A stretch of 64,000 nucleotides of DNA from CAJBLF01 sp964430205 (GTDB lineage: Bacteria; Patescibacteriota; Gracilibacteria; Absconditabacterales; Absconditicoccaceae): the NCBI GenBank assembly GCA_964430205.1, contig CAYSER010000003.1, positions 6,523 through 70,522 of the forward strand, in the 5' to 3' direction. The position numbers and the translations under genes were made by a program. Shown piece after piece: positions 50,546 to 61,030 of this stretch. Position 1 is the first letter of the stretch. Each line of letters opens with the position of its first letter. The notes under the pieces were generated by a model. It saw only the letters and a program-made list of their open reading frames with translations. It did not search any database and was not told the DNA's origin.

Positions 50546-52711
50546 ATGAAATCTATTAAGCATCATGTCAGAAATTTTTCCTCTCATATCACCAAACATC
50601 ATAAAAAATATCTTCGAGGAATAAGTTGATGATTGATAGTGACAACCATCATTGGATTTACCTGAATGATCTCTTTTGTAAATCAAACATCTGCTAAATC
50701 ATCTGAGGGAGTTAAGGCTTCTAACGATCGATATATAGCAGACATAAGTACTACTCTGATTGCAGATGCAAATGCAGGTGTGCTTATCAATGATAGTAAC
50801 ACAAGAGCAGGTACTCTACTCTCTGCAGCATTAGATTCATGACCATCGCATTGATCGGTAGTATTGAATACTGATTGATCATTTGCATATTCTCCAGATA
50901 CTGGTTACAACTGATCAGATTCATTTCTCTACCACGCAACAAATGGTGTTGATCCTATCTCTGTAGCAGAGGTAAATATTCAAGTCGGTCCACCAGAAAC
51001 ACCACCAGTAGCATGAGATAATTGATACAGTCTTGATGAAAACTCTAGCCTCACCATAGATAGTGATAATGGAGTACTACGTAATGCTTATGATAACGAA
51101 TGAGATCCCATGACAGCAATACTAGATCGTAAACCATTTAATTGAGAAGTTACCTTAAATCCTGATTGAAGCTTTACCTATACACCAGATCAATATTTTG
51201 CTCGATCTGATTCTTTCACCTATTATCTCAGTGATGGAAAAACCACAGGAAATATAGCTACCGTGTGACTTTCTGTCAATCCTATAGATGATACTTATGA
51301 CATCAATACCGTCATTGTCCCTGAGACATCAAATGAAAGTGAAGTAGAGACAGAGTTTATTACCAAGGAATATAGTACAGGAAATCTTGCACTCAAAGCG
51401 GTAACTGATCCCAATACACTCATAGGGAATAAAAGAATAAAACTTACTGCAAGCAATGGACAAATACATGTTCCTTTGGTGATGCAATCTGTATCACCAA
51501 TTGACAGAGTTGAAGTTGTTATACCTGCTGGCACCGTAGCCAAAAATATGTGATTCGGCACAAACTTTACATGAACCCTTAATGCTCCATGCATGGAAAG
51601 ACTCACCTTAGCGACAGAAAAATGATGACTACAAGATAACATTGTCTCTGTAGCAAGTTTTGGAAGCAATAATGGTGAGACATCTATTAACTTTCAAGAC
51701 ACAGAATCAAATGATGTAGATGTTCTTTTGAGAATACCCGCTCCATGATTGCAGCCAGGTAGTATAGCTAAAATATATTATTCAAATGATGCTGGATACT
51801 CCTGGTATGAACACGACCAAAACAGATATGTTAATGTGATAGATATTGGATGAAATCCATATGTAGAAGTAAAGTCCACACACTTTACGCTTTTTGCGAT
51901 AGCAGGAGATACAGGAAGTTTCGTGATTAATAATGATGATCCATCTACCCTATCAGATACTGTTATGCTTTCTATCGATCTCCCTGTCGCTGCTCAAATG
52001 AGATTCCAGAATGACAGCGATGTATGAACTCGATCGGATCGGGTAAATTATGACACAAGTCTGTCGTGGACCCTTTCGGCATGATATGGAACCAAGACTG
52101 TCTATGCACAATTCGATACTGATGGCGATGGAATCAGCGATATCGAGACTAGCGATAGCATCGTCTATCTGCAACCATGAACCTGGACTTGTGCGTGATG
52201 ATCTCAACTGATATGATGAGTAGCAACAGCTTGTCTTCATCTTGAAATACTTGGTTCTTCAGGTCACTGTACCTATGGCGATACCATCAATTTCGGTATA
52301 AAGAATTTTAATTACAATGCTCAGACCTATTCTACCTGATTCCTCACTACCTGATGAGACTCCGCTCGGTATTGCGATGATACTGAAGGGAAGTCCTCTC
52401 GGAATATGACGATCCAATCCAATACCATAGAGAACGATTCCAATCCCGCTCGAAATATCCCTGCTTCCAGGGTCTTCATCAAGAATCCTGCAGCCACTAA
52501 AATCAACGGTGTCTGTACGCCATACATCGGTGATTCTAATGATATCCGCCAGCCACTGAGCTGAGCCGTTACCATCCTCGGCAAGACATCAGATCTCGGA
52601 GAAATCTGTAAGATCCAGACCGACCGTGTCACTATGGAGATCGATGCGTTAGCTAACCAAGCTATCGGCACCTACTCAGGGACATTGACCCTCTCTGTTC
52701 CATTGCCATAA
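50546..52711 (+). CDS. Secreted cadherin-like / Ig-like repeat surface protein (721 aa)
   Basis: ATG 50546 with a basic N terminus and an anchor 'GGLIVTTIIGFTGMISFVNQ' (UGA glycines). Two bacterial cadherin-like repeats follow, each with 'VLxN...xxxxxPxHGxVxLNxDGSFxYxPD': 'HGSVVLNTDGSFAYSPDTGY' and 'NGEVTLNPDGSFTYTPDQYF'. A middle domain holds 'PAPGLQPGSIAKIYYSNDAG', and a C-terminal part contains 'DTDGDGISDIETSDSIVY' (calcium-type loop). More AT-rich than the cluster at 57-64 kb and very rich in UGA glycines. Probably an adhesin. TAA stop. Confidence 0.8.
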
Positions 52712-52731
52712 GAATTTTTTCATGATTAAGA

Positions 52732-52758
52732 AAAAAGCTCCCGACGATGGAGCTTTTT
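52732..52758. terminator. Bidirectional terminator
   Basis: AAAAAGCTCC (52732-52741) pairs with GGAGCTTTTT (52749-52758), between convergent genes. Confidence 0.9.
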
Positions 52759-52778
52759 CCGTTATGGCGATTGCACGC

Positions 52779-53531
52779 TTATTCGTTAGGTATCCTGCCT
52801 TCCTCTATCATCTTCTGCAACGCAGCGTTGATCAGTGGCATAAGCTTAGCGTATGGGGATTTCTTGGAGATACCGATATAGCACGGCTGGCTGGAGACGG
52901 TCCTTGATTTCTCAAATCCAGATAATCATTCTTGGATAAGCACTCTACTGCCCGCATAGAGCGAATAGATGAAGTAGTCGGCCCTACCCTCCTTGACCAG
53001 AGCGAATGCCTCTTGTGGGGTACTGACTTTCAGCATATCAACCTTGGCGCTGATAATATACTCATCGATTCCCTGGCCGTGGCTCTCTCCCACGATAGAT
53101 ACTCACGTCTTACCGAGCAAACTCTCTTTGCCTGTATACGGGAATGCTTTCCCTGCGGAGAAAAAGAGAACCACCGGATCATCGGTATAGGCAATGGAAT
53201 AATCGAGATAGGTTTCACGTCCCTCGGTCTTGTATAATGCTACGATCGCATCGATCTGTCCATCCTTTGCCTTCTGCTGGACAACATCCCATGCTCATGC
53301 ATAGACAGGAGAGATATCGACACCTGCCTGTTTGAACGCTTCTCTGGTTGCTTCAACACCGATACCGGCTAGAGCATCGCCGCTCCTATATGTGACCGGT
53401 TTCCGATCAGGATGACCAGAGACGATAGCTACTTGTTTGGGGTTTTCGTTTTGTTTCGGTCCGATGATCGCACATCCGGCGATCATACCACATATCATCA
53501 CTATCCCTATGCCTACAAATGATTTTTTCAT
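52779..53531 (-). CDS. Extracellular solute-binding lipoprotein, family 3 (250 aa)
   Basis: ATG 53531, lipoprotein signal 'KKSFVGIGIVMICGMIAGCA' with lipidated Cys20. The family-3 periplasmic binding-protein plan follows: 'GVEATREAFKQAGVDISPVY', 'AWDVVQQKAKDGQIDAIVAL', 'RETYLDYSIAYTDDPVVLFF' and 'DMLKVSTPQEAFALVKEGRA'. It would bind an amino acid or other small polar molecule. The usual permease and ATPase genes are not beside it, so it may serve a distant importer or act in sensing. UGA glycines occur in AGAWDV and ESHGQG. TAA stop. Confidence 0.88.
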
Positions 53532-53640
53532 GCATAAGATAAGAAGATAAAAGACGTCACTTTACTGAGTATATACATCACAGATACGAATGGAATACTT
53601 ATCTATAGAGATAATAGTACCCATCAAAAACATATGAAGA

Positions 53641-53684
53641 AAGCTGATCCAGAATTCCCAGGTCAGCTTTTCGTCTTTTTTTTG
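53641..53684 (+). terminator. Intrinsic terminator or attenuator ahead of the structured region
   Basis: AAGCTGA (53641-53647) pairs with TCAGCTT (53663-53669), then a T-rich tract ending in nine T (53675-53683). No plus-strand gene lies upstream, so it could attenuate a transcript entering the structured region. Confidence 0.6.
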
Positions 53685-53699
53685 TTTGTATTTTTGTTG

Positions 53700-54665
53700 T
53701 GCCTATTTCCCATGTTAGCATATCCCTTTGGGGAAAGGGTAATTTACAATCCAATACCGTTGCGAGCCCAAGACCCATATCCCATCGTGTGAGCGTGATT
53801 GATACCGAAGTATCAAACGCACGATAGTCTTTGTCGATGGATCCTATGATAGCCATGAACGTATCAGCACGCCGTTTGTAGCATGCCGGTCGGCTATCAT
53901 TGCGCATCATCCTTTTCCTTACCCAGAGGATGTGATCGGTGGTGAACCATGCTATTGGTCCATCAGGTCCCATATCTTTTGATAAGATTGCTCGAAATCC
54001 TAGATGGGTGCAGACCATCTATGAACACCTTCTCGGGGCTTGCGCCCTGAGACCGGACAGAGGCGACTGGCGGTTATCCCAATCTACCCATGTCAGAACT
54101 ATGCTCAACATAAAGCATTTCTACGCTATGCAGATCTTTACGCTGACATCATATAAGAAGTATTTCTCTTCCTACAGAGGAAGCCAGTAGGATTGCTTAG
54201 TCTGATGCAAGAGCCATAAGCTTTGCAGATCAAGTCTTAGCTCCGCCAATGGAGAGCCAGAATACGGCAACCGTACATACACTCGCACACACAAGTCATC
54301 CCGAAGAATCGGCATGCACCCATATGCGGAAGGAGGATCTTAACTCCAGGAAGGATACGATAGCAAGCCTCATATCATTCCATGTATATATACCTGGTGG
54401 GTGCCAGGGAAAGCAAAGAAGACAAACCATACTGTCTCTCTGCGCAGTTGCAATATGCATGCCGCAGGGCAGAGGCGAAAAGCTTTTGGGATTCCGCGTA
54501 CCATGATGTTCGGCACGTCATCCTCATCACTCTCGAGGAGCAGATGAGTCAAACCAAGTCTTGACGATCTGCCTTGGAAAGATCAGGCAGGTCATCCGAC
54601 ACACAAGTCGTTAACGACATTGGACTGTAAATTACCCTCTTCGTAGGACACCTGGTTTTTTTCCT
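53700..54665 (+). ncRNA. Candidate large structured RNA (~960 nt)
   Basis: About 1 kb lacks a convincing protein but carries a chain of strong hairpins. CCCTTT-gggg-AAAGGG is at 53726-53741. A three-part stem ATCGT..GCGT..TTGATAC-cgaa-GTATCAA..ACGC..ACGAT is at 53784-53825. ATGATAGCC/GGCTATCAT joins 53846-53854 to 53892-53900. TAGATGG-gtgcaga-CCATCTA is at 54001-54021, and GGGC-ttgc-GCCC at 54036-54047. CCTGG-tgggtg-CCAGG is at 54393-54408, CTGCCT/AGGCAG at 54569-54590, and the palindrome GTCGTTAACGAC at 54607-54618. It ends at a T-run (54656-54662) behind a closing stem. RNase P, tmRNA and SRP signatures were looked for and not found. Open frames exist on both strands but look incidental. 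Confidence 0.5.
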
Positions 54666-54990
54666 TTCTCAGGTGTACGTCGATAATTTTATACCATTCC
54701 CCTGGAGAACAAAACTGAATAATTCCAGAAGTGGCTCTTCAATAAAACGGAATAGTAGGTATGGACTTATGATTTTATCGATTTTCCTTATTGTGTTTTT
54801 CTCTTACCTCTCCGTCAAAAAGAGGGAATTTGCCACAAATATGATGATATGTCAGTCGGTATGCCATTTCTCGATATTTCATGAAAGGTTATTTACGACG
54901 TCTCAGGGGTCAGAAAAAATATCTTTTGCTTTTCTTTTGGTAATCAGTACCTCTATTCCTGTCGATTTCTTTTTACTCTCATCACGAGCG

Positions 54991-55461
54991 ATGAACATCC
55001 TCTATATCTGCACCGGAAATGTATTCCGCAGCATGTCAGCAGAATATCTCACCAAAAAATATATCATGGATAACCATCTCAGCCATCTTATCGTAAGTTC
55101 AGCATGAACTGTAGCAAATCCGGAAGTTCCCTTCTCCGAGACGATAGAAAGACTCGTCTTCTATGGTTGCGACGCTTCTCATCATCTGCAAAGGAGAATC
55201 TCTCCTGAAATCCTATGAGCACAAGACCTCATCATCTGCATGGCCGAACATCATAGACAAAGCATCAGATCGTTGTGATATGACGCCGTATTATTCAACG
55301 AGATCGCGTATGGCATAAGCAAAGACGTCTTGGATGATACGGAATATATGCAACAGTATTGATCGGAAACATTCGATATCTCTTCCTATGTGCCGATCAT
55401 CGTCGATTATCTCCACAACGCCATACCTATCATCGTCAGAAAACTATCCACGAGAGGATAA
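54991..55461 (+). CDS. Low-molecular-weight protein-tyrosine phosphatase-like protein (156 aa)
   Basis: ATG 54991, MNILYICTGNVFRSMSAEYL, with the catalytic C-x5-R loop CTGNVFRS (Cys7, Arg13) at the very N terminus, as in LMW-PTPs. 'IVSSAGTVANPEVPFSETIE', 'RRISPEILGAQDLIICMAEH' and 'DVLDDTEYMQQYGSETFDIS' (general-acid Asp) follow. UGA glycines occur in SSAGT, ILGAQ and SLGYD. The frame is open upstream to 54673, but that part lacks family similarity, so ATG 54991 is chosen. May act on exopolysaccharide regulators or arsenate. TAA stop. Confidence 0.9.
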
Positions 55462-55499
55462 CCGCGCCGACCTCTGATCGTTCCGGAAAGCGGCCCGGA

Positions 55500-55736
55500 T
55501 TACTCATATGCTTTATCACCCTCCGGGTTGATCATGCTCTCAATAGTCGATTCATTCTTATCCTCGATCGTCTCGTCCTTTCCTTCCTCAATCGTCGACA
55601 CCTGCTCTATCGGCGATACCGGTGGCTGGCTAGGTAAAGCATGATTATGATGCAGAGGAGAGATATTGGACACAAGTATCACTGATGATAGCATACTGAC
55701 GCTCAAGTTTCCTAGCGCATAAAAAAATTTCCTCAT
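55500..55736 (-). CDS. Small secreted/anchored hypothetical protein (78 aa)
   Basis: ATG 55736, MRKFFYALGNLSVSMLSSVI, a signal-anchor-like segment, then a proline and acidic tail ('TIEEGKDETIEDKNESTIES'). Single open frame, TAA stop. Convergent with the phosphatase gene. No family recognised; an upstream in-frame ATG at 55766 is possible. Confidence 0.5.
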   Translation of the reverse strand: MRKFFYALGNLSVSMLSSVILVSNISPLHHNHALPSQPPVSPIEQVSTIEEGKDETIEDKNESTIESMINPEGDKAYE

Positions 55737-55822
55737 ATCGGTACGGTTCTGTAAGATAAATATCATTTGTCGAGCATCAGGATAATCAAGAACATTAAGC
55801 TAAGCTTAAATCCATCACCATA

Positions 55823-55857
55823 AGAAAAAACGCAGCGGAAGAGCTACGTTTTTTTGT
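55823..55857. terminator. Bidirectional terminator
   Basis: AACGCAGC (55829-55836) with GCTACGTT (55843-55850), one G-U pair, A-run and T-run flanks. It ends the TspO-like gene on the minus strand. Confidence 0.8.
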
Positions 55858-55877
55858 GGTTTATAATAAATTTTTTC

Positions 55878-56756
55878 CTAATTTTTTAGCCGCTTCTCCC
55901 ATCTTCATCCGATGACTGCGGCGATTGCCATGATACAGAGCCATGCAGTCCAGATGATGCTTGGATAAATAGGGAACTCCGTCACTCATGATCTCTTGAT
56001 GATGATGCCGATCAACGCCCGAATCACGACGAGTCCCAATGGGACATTATTTCTCTTGAAGAGGATAAATACTGCTAGGAATGAAGCTATGATGATTTTG
56101 ATCATCGTCCATCCTTGCCCAGAGATTCATCGGAGGTCTTGCGGTACGCCCATGTTGACCATCCATGCCGTGATATTGGCTATGACCGCTACGAGCAATC
56201 GTCCAAGATAGATACTGAATGGAACCTGTACAAGCCGTTTATCCCGTACTGTGCCTATCCTCTGTCCGACTTTTGCTCTGCGTACTAGCATAATCACAGT
56301 GATCAGGAACGCTATGATGATGATCACGGAAAGAAGCACCTGCTGATGATGCCGGGCGAAGATCCGGCCGATATTCGCTGCGCAGGACAGCAGAAACCGG
56401 ATACCTATGTGCTCGGTTATTCACGTCGATCTCTTCTTGAACGCATCCATCGCCTGTCGGATGATGAACCCTAGCAAGCCTAGGTAGATAACACCCCGGA
56501 TCGAAAATGTGATCGCTGCCGGTGTGAAGAGATTGGGATACAGGTCTGATAATTGTCCTGTATTTATGCCTCAGATCGGAAGGCTATTAGCAAGATAATT
56601 CACCACTAGCGTAGCGATAAATCCGATGATATTGGCTATCGCTAGCGTCTTTGTCCATGACCATCGACCCCTAGCCTTAGCCTCCTTCTGCCTCATAGGC
56701 TTAGCTGCAAGAGATTTCCTCGTCACAGCGGTTTTTTTCTTTATGGGTTTATTCAT
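55878..56756 (-). CDS. TspO/MBR-related (tryptophan-rich sensory protein-like) membrane protein (292 aa)
   Basis: ATG 56756, basic N terminus MNKPIKKKTAVTRKSLAAKP (37 residues, arginine/lysine-rich). Next are 'LAIANIIGFIATLVVNYLAN' and 'SLPIGGINTGQLSDLYPNLF', then 'TPAAITFSIRGVIYLGLLGF'. The last two blocks match the 'YPNLFTPAxxxFSIWGxIYL' signature of the large tryptophan-rich sensory-protein family, though the usual Trp of SIWG is Arg here. About eight to nine membrane segments. Upstream ATG 56843 is less likely. Stop TAG at 55878. Function of this branch is unknown. Confidence 0.75.
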
Positions 56757-56859
56757 CAGAAAGTGAAAAGATATAAAAACTCCTTCATAAATACTCAAAT
56801 ATCTCCTCACTTTCAACATAAACTCTACCATTGCAATGAACACATGATTCTTTATATTC

Positions 56860-56890
56860 GCAGCATGATGAGATGATGAGATGATGAGCT
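56860..56890. repeat. GATGATGA tandem repeat in a divergent promoter region
   Basis: agcatgatgagatgatgagatgatgagctg: three copies of a 9-bp gatgagatg unit between the TspO-like gene and the small membrane protein gene. Confidence 0.7.
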
Positions 56891-56971
56891 GTTGAAGTGT
56901 TGAAATATTGGATTCTTAATTCGTATTCTGCAGTTTAGATAGCAGTCTTTTATCCTCTTCCCCTTTCTCTC

Positions 56972-57235
56972 ATGAAATCCAGACTCAAGAATCCTGTCGC
57001 CATCGGATTGGCACTCGGTATCTACTTCGGTTTAGGGCTCTTTATCTGTGCGATAACCGCTCGGCAGTTCGGATACTGCAAGATTTTCGTCAGCTTCATG
57101 AAGACATTCTACATCTGATACGATGCGAGCCTCGGTGGAGCATTCTTGGGACTTCTCCGATGATTCGTGGATGCGTTCATTGGCGGATTTATCGTCACCC
57201 GATTGGCTGAGACCTTCCATAAAAGGATGAAATAG
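56972..57235 (+). CDS. Small two-helix membrane protein (87 aa)
   Basis: ATG 56972, MKSRLKNPVAIGLALGIYFG. Hydrophobic helix 'AIGLALGIYFGLGLFICAIT', polar loop, then a second helix 'LGGAFLGLLRGFVDAFIGGF' and a basic tail. The glycine-spaced second helix ('GxxxGxxxGFxDGxxGG') is typical of small CPR membrane proteins sometimes labelled holin-like. Two UGA codons are read as Gly. TAG stop and a strong terminator (57281-57306). Confidence 0.7.
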
Positions 57236-57280
57236 CATCGCCAATCTTTCCACCATCCGATACCATTATTTTTCGAGAAC

Positions 57281-57306
57281 AAAACTCTCCTTAGGGGGAG
57301 TTTTTT
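57281..57306 (+). terminator. Terminator
   Basis: AAAACTCTCC (57281-57290), loop ttag, GGGGAGTTTT (57295-57304) and T-run. Confidence 0.9.
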
Positions 57307-57434
57307 GTTTTATTTATTATATATCAATTTGTAGGAAATGGTTGTTGAAAATATCCGTATTCCTGTCAAAAGATGACAAACCGTCGGTCCGTGGATATAA
57401 TCAGATGAATATTTATCTCACGAATCGATAGTGC

Positions 57435-58547
57435 ATGCGCATAACAGGAAGCGTTCTTCGCAAGATAGGCCCGGGATGCATAGCGTTGATCTGTATCTTC
57501 GCAGCTTTTCTCTATTCAGACAATGTCATGGTCGGATACTCCGATTTTGCATTCCTTTCTGGATCTAACGAGGTGAAAAACCTCTCCTTGGAAGCGACAT
57601 GAGGAGATACCTATGATTTTTCTGTAATCATCACTAACAACGAAGATATCGCTATGGACTATAAGCTCTGATTCGTAGATGCATGAACGACCAATGACGC
57701 TTTCGCTCAGCCCGCATGTCTCGGCCAGAATGAGACATCGACATTTTGACAATATATCACCTGAGATACTTCTTTATTCACGATCCAACCGCATACCAGC
57801 ACCACTAAGAACCTATCAGTAACTTTCCCTGCAACGTATAGCGGAATCTATACGGGATGCGTCATGTTCTTTCCTCTCCTCACTCCCCTCAATACCAGCC
57901 CTGAGGGATCGGGTGGGATGGCTCAAGATGCCCTTACCTTGCCTCGCAGAGGAGGATTCATCGATGCACTCGTCCATTCGAGCGCACGCCCTTTCATCGT
58001 AAAGGCATTCCCTTCTAACCGTGTCTATCAAGCCACCAACAACGCCAATAGATGAATCCTTAAATTCTACAATACGAACAAGCAATTCGTCGCTTCCAGC
58101 CAGATCTTTGAACTCAATGCTGCGGGCACCGGCGAGACCTTGGCCAATGTGCCTTACGGCACGTATTATGTGTTCTTCAAATGACAATCCCATCTCGCCT
58201 CTTATCTGAGCTGAGTGGAATTGAGCTGATGATCATCCAACTTCTTCGACTTCACGACAGGGACATCGCTCTACAATACCCAGCAGCTCAATAATGTAAC
58301 CGATGATTGACGAAGATATCAAACCGCATGAGACCTAAAACCCGTAGCTTGAGACTATGACAATATCGTAAACGGTAATGACGTCTCTATCATAGTCACT
58401 ACCTTTCCTCAGGCATGAGTGGACTCTTTGGAAGCCAGGAATCTCAACGGCGATACGGAGGTCAACTCTTCAGATATCGGTATCGTAGGAACCAACTTCC
58501 TCAAGGACGATCCTTTCATAGGATGAATTTTATTTACTTGGCAATAA
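57435..58547 (+). CDS. Secreted dockerin-like protein, first gene of the cohesin/dockerin cluster (370 aa)
   Basis: ATG 57435, MRITGSVLRKIGPGCIALIC with anchor. An N-terminal beta-sandwich runs from 'NEVKNLSLEATGGDTYDFSV' to 'FPATYSGIYTGCVMFFPLL'. A shared linker starts 'KAFPSNRVYQATNNANRGIL' and includes 'FKGQSHLASYLSG'. The C-terminal domain has two calcium-type half-repeats: 'GDYDNIVNGNDVSIIVTTF' and 'NLNGDTEVNSSDIGIVGTNF', each with D/N at 3 and 5, V-N at 8-9 and D at 12, as in type I dockerins. UGA supplies 16 or more glycines. The linker-dockerin block is shared at DNA level with the gene at 61000. TAA, then 3 bp to the next ATG. Confidence 0.82.
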
Positions 58548-58550
58548 TCC

Positions 58551-60302
58551 ATGAACACCATGAAACATTTCGCGAAAACAGCTATCCTCTCCATCTTAGG
58601 CGCATTCGGCATCCTAAGTTTCGCTGTTTTTTCCGCTGATCCGAGCTTCAGCATCTCTCCCTCGACCCTTACTGGGAAGCTCTATTGTAAGTATATCTTC
58701 ACTATGGTCCTCAATCCCGCGGGCATAGCGTACAATAGCTTCCAGAGTACGATAAGGTTCGACACCGGAGATGTCGCGCTCAATCATATCAGCGTCAATG
58801 CTCCGTTCACGAGCTATACTTCCTGATATATCAGCTGATTCCTCTACAAGGCATACGGGAATACAGCGATAGGACAGAGTTCTACAAGCACCGTTTCCGC
58901 ATTGACGTTCTGATTCAGGACCGTCCAGAATATCACTTCCACCAATCTCTTGCTCACCAACGGGACCTGAGGCACTATCATATTCAATCCTGAAAGCACG
59001 GACGATGGAGCCGTCATCGGATCATTTGTAACATCAAAGGATATCTTGACCGGCGTCACCAATGGAACCTATACCTTTGTGCCATTGCCCTGTGTAGTAG
59101 ATACTAACGCCCCTACCATGCTTTCAAATGCTCCTGCGAACGGAGCGACCAAAGTGCCAAGCAACTACACCATCTCATTTGTCCTCTACGATCGGATATG
59201 AGCATGATTGGTAGCATGAACGCTACCTATGGATAGCAACAATAGAAGCCACTACCGATATTCGTGACTCGATACTTCTCTTTCCAACTATCAAGCTGCA
59301 CCTACAACCGTAGATAACCAGGAATGAGTGAATAGCTGAACCATAAGCGTCAGCTTGAGTTGCCCTACTTGCGTATGATGATCATGGCCATATACCTTCA
59401 CTTCCACCGATCTCACCATCGTCGACCGGACAGGAAACGCAAGCAGCAACAGATATACATGGAACAGCAAGACAAGATGATATCTGGTAAGCTTCCCTGC
59501 ACCAGCTCCGTATGAAATAGAGAAACAGGTGAACGTGAATATCTCTGTGACCGACAACCCTAACGAAAATCTCCAAACCCATACAGGCACTCCTTCATTT
59601 TCATTCAATGCGCCGCAAGCTCCTACTATAGTAAGGGTGTCTCCTGCAGGCAGCACAAACGTATCTACCAACCTCTCTCCTATCGTCTTCAAATTCTTCG
59701 ATGATCGGGCGGGTATAGATACCTGAACCATCAAGATCACTATACCTCAGTATAGTTCATGATCAAAGTTCTATACATGATACACGTATTCAGGAAGCGA
59801 TCTCACTATCACGCTGATCAGTTGAGCGGTAGGCGCATGAAATTCTTGATCCTATCAAGTATCTTTCGTACCTAAACGAAATTTCCCTTCCAACGTCACG
59901 CTCTCTATCACCTGATCCGTCTATGATCTAGCCAATAATCTCTGAACATACAATGGATCATTCACCACCGCGATGAGCTGTGCAGATCGAGGATGTTCAG
60001 ATATCTTCGAACTCACCATATTATGATGAACCCATTTCTGAACCTCTTTCTTCACCGGATCGCTCATCATCGTGACAGGCACTAATCTCAATTCACCTTA
60101 TCCCTATTTCACAGGAACCAACAATGATATCCTCATGTGCGGTAACCCATATACCTGAGCGATACTAACGGGAAATATCTGAATATTCGACAACTCATGA
60201 GCCCAGATCAACGGTGCATTCTATACCTGAGAGAACCTCTACATCACCGGCCTCGACGGATTGGATTTCGTCCTAAGCAATGGGGTCATCATCATCCAAT
60301 AG
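58551..60302 (+). CDS. Secreted cohesin-like / Ig-repeat protein (583 aa)
   Basis: ATG 58551, MNTMKHFAKTAILSILGAFG, signal peptide ending FAVFSA. The N-terminal domain is cohesin-like ('FSISPSTLTGKLYCKYIFTM', 'NSFQSTIRFDTGDVALNHIS', closing 'NGTYTFVPLPCVVD'). Two Ig-like modules follow, with 'APTMLSNAPANGATKVPSNY' and 'APTIVRVSPAGSTNVSTNLS'; the second contains 'FDDRAGIDTGTIKITIPQY', a motif repeated in the gene at 61000. The C-terminal module starts 'CADRGCSDIFELTILGGTHF'. No dockerin at the end. Exceptionally many UGA glycines (over 35). Three bases after the previous stop, so co-translated with it. Confidence 0.8.
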
Positions 60303-60328
60303 GTTTTATCCTTTGTCTACACGCTATC

Positions 60329-61030
60329 ATGAAAAAGATCATATTGGGAATAACGATTCTCCTGACGATGGGTATCGCTGCAGCAGCAGAGATAAGCTTC
60401 TCTCCTGATTATGGAGAGATACAGAAATGATGCTTGCTCCCTGTCGATATCTTCATAGATGCAAAAGGCAACAATGTAGCAGCTACTGATGTCGTCATAG
60501 AATCCTCTCTTGCCTATGTGGACTTCGTACCGTCCAAGAAGGTCTTCCCTTATTTTTTTCCGCCTAAGATCAAGAATAACGCTATCCATATCGTATGATT
60601 CATAGACAACCCAAATACCCCTGTCACCGGCAGCGGTATCATAGGAAGGATTTTCCTCAAACAACAGAACCCTACGGATACCGATGGCGTGATCAGACTA
60701 TATTTCGCAGGGACTGGAAAAACCTATGACAGCAATCTGAGCATATTATGATGAGTAGATGTCCTGGATACCCTTGGCAGCGGGTATTACCGTTTCGTGG
60801 ATTCATGATCATGCGAGTATCCTGCGAACTCAACCATAGCTGGATGATTCGCGCATATGTCTCCTGAACAAGCGCTTAATGCTACCATCAATGATATACA
60901 CCATAAACAATTGATAGATAAGTTGCTCAGTCGGAAAACTATAGTATCATTCTTTGGAATCCTCGTACTAGCTACCATTTTATTCATATACTTCAAAAAA
61001 TGAAGGCACCATCTCTTATCCGCAGAATAG
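60329..61030 (+). CDS. Membrane-anchored cohesin-like protein (233 aa)
   Basis: ATG 60329, signal peptide 'KKIILGITILLTMGIAAAAE'. One cohesin-like domain follows: 'ISFSPDYGEIQKGCLLPVDI', 'VAATDVVIESSLAYVDFVPS', 'NNAIHIVGFIDNPNTPVTGS' and 'GIIGRIFLKQQNPTDTDGVI'. These match the strand order and the closing G-x-(I/L)-x-x-(I/L)-x-F strand of cohesins. A C-terminal membrane helix 'TIVSFFGILVLATILFIYFK' and basic tail follow. At the end, the sequence aaaaaATGAagg would be a classic ATGA stop/start overlap in standard code. With UGA as Gly the frame runs on 8 codons to TAG, overlapping the next gene by 31 bp. Likely the surface receptor of the cluster (inference). Confidence 0.82.

Noticed and set aside
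53599..54018. Minus-strand 139-codon open frame (MVCTHLGFRAIL...)
   Set aside because: It overlaps the terminator hairpin at 53641 and the main stems of the structured region, has no family features, and contains no UGA, unlike almost all real genes of that length here.
53930..54506. Plus-strand open frames in the hairpin-rich region
   Set aside because: They overlap strong stems, have no recognisable domains and unusual composition (His/Arg/Cys-rich), and are better explained as chance in GC-richer structured DNA.
54673..54990. N-terminal extension of the phosphatase gene with a membrane segment
   Set aside because: LMW phosphatases begin directly before the CTGNxxRS loop; the extension is AT-rich, lacks family similarity and follows the structured region's end, so ATG 54991 is preferred.
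57864..58209. Short extra frames inside the dockerin gene
   Set aside because: They lie in other frames of a long continuous UGA=Gly gene with recognised domains.
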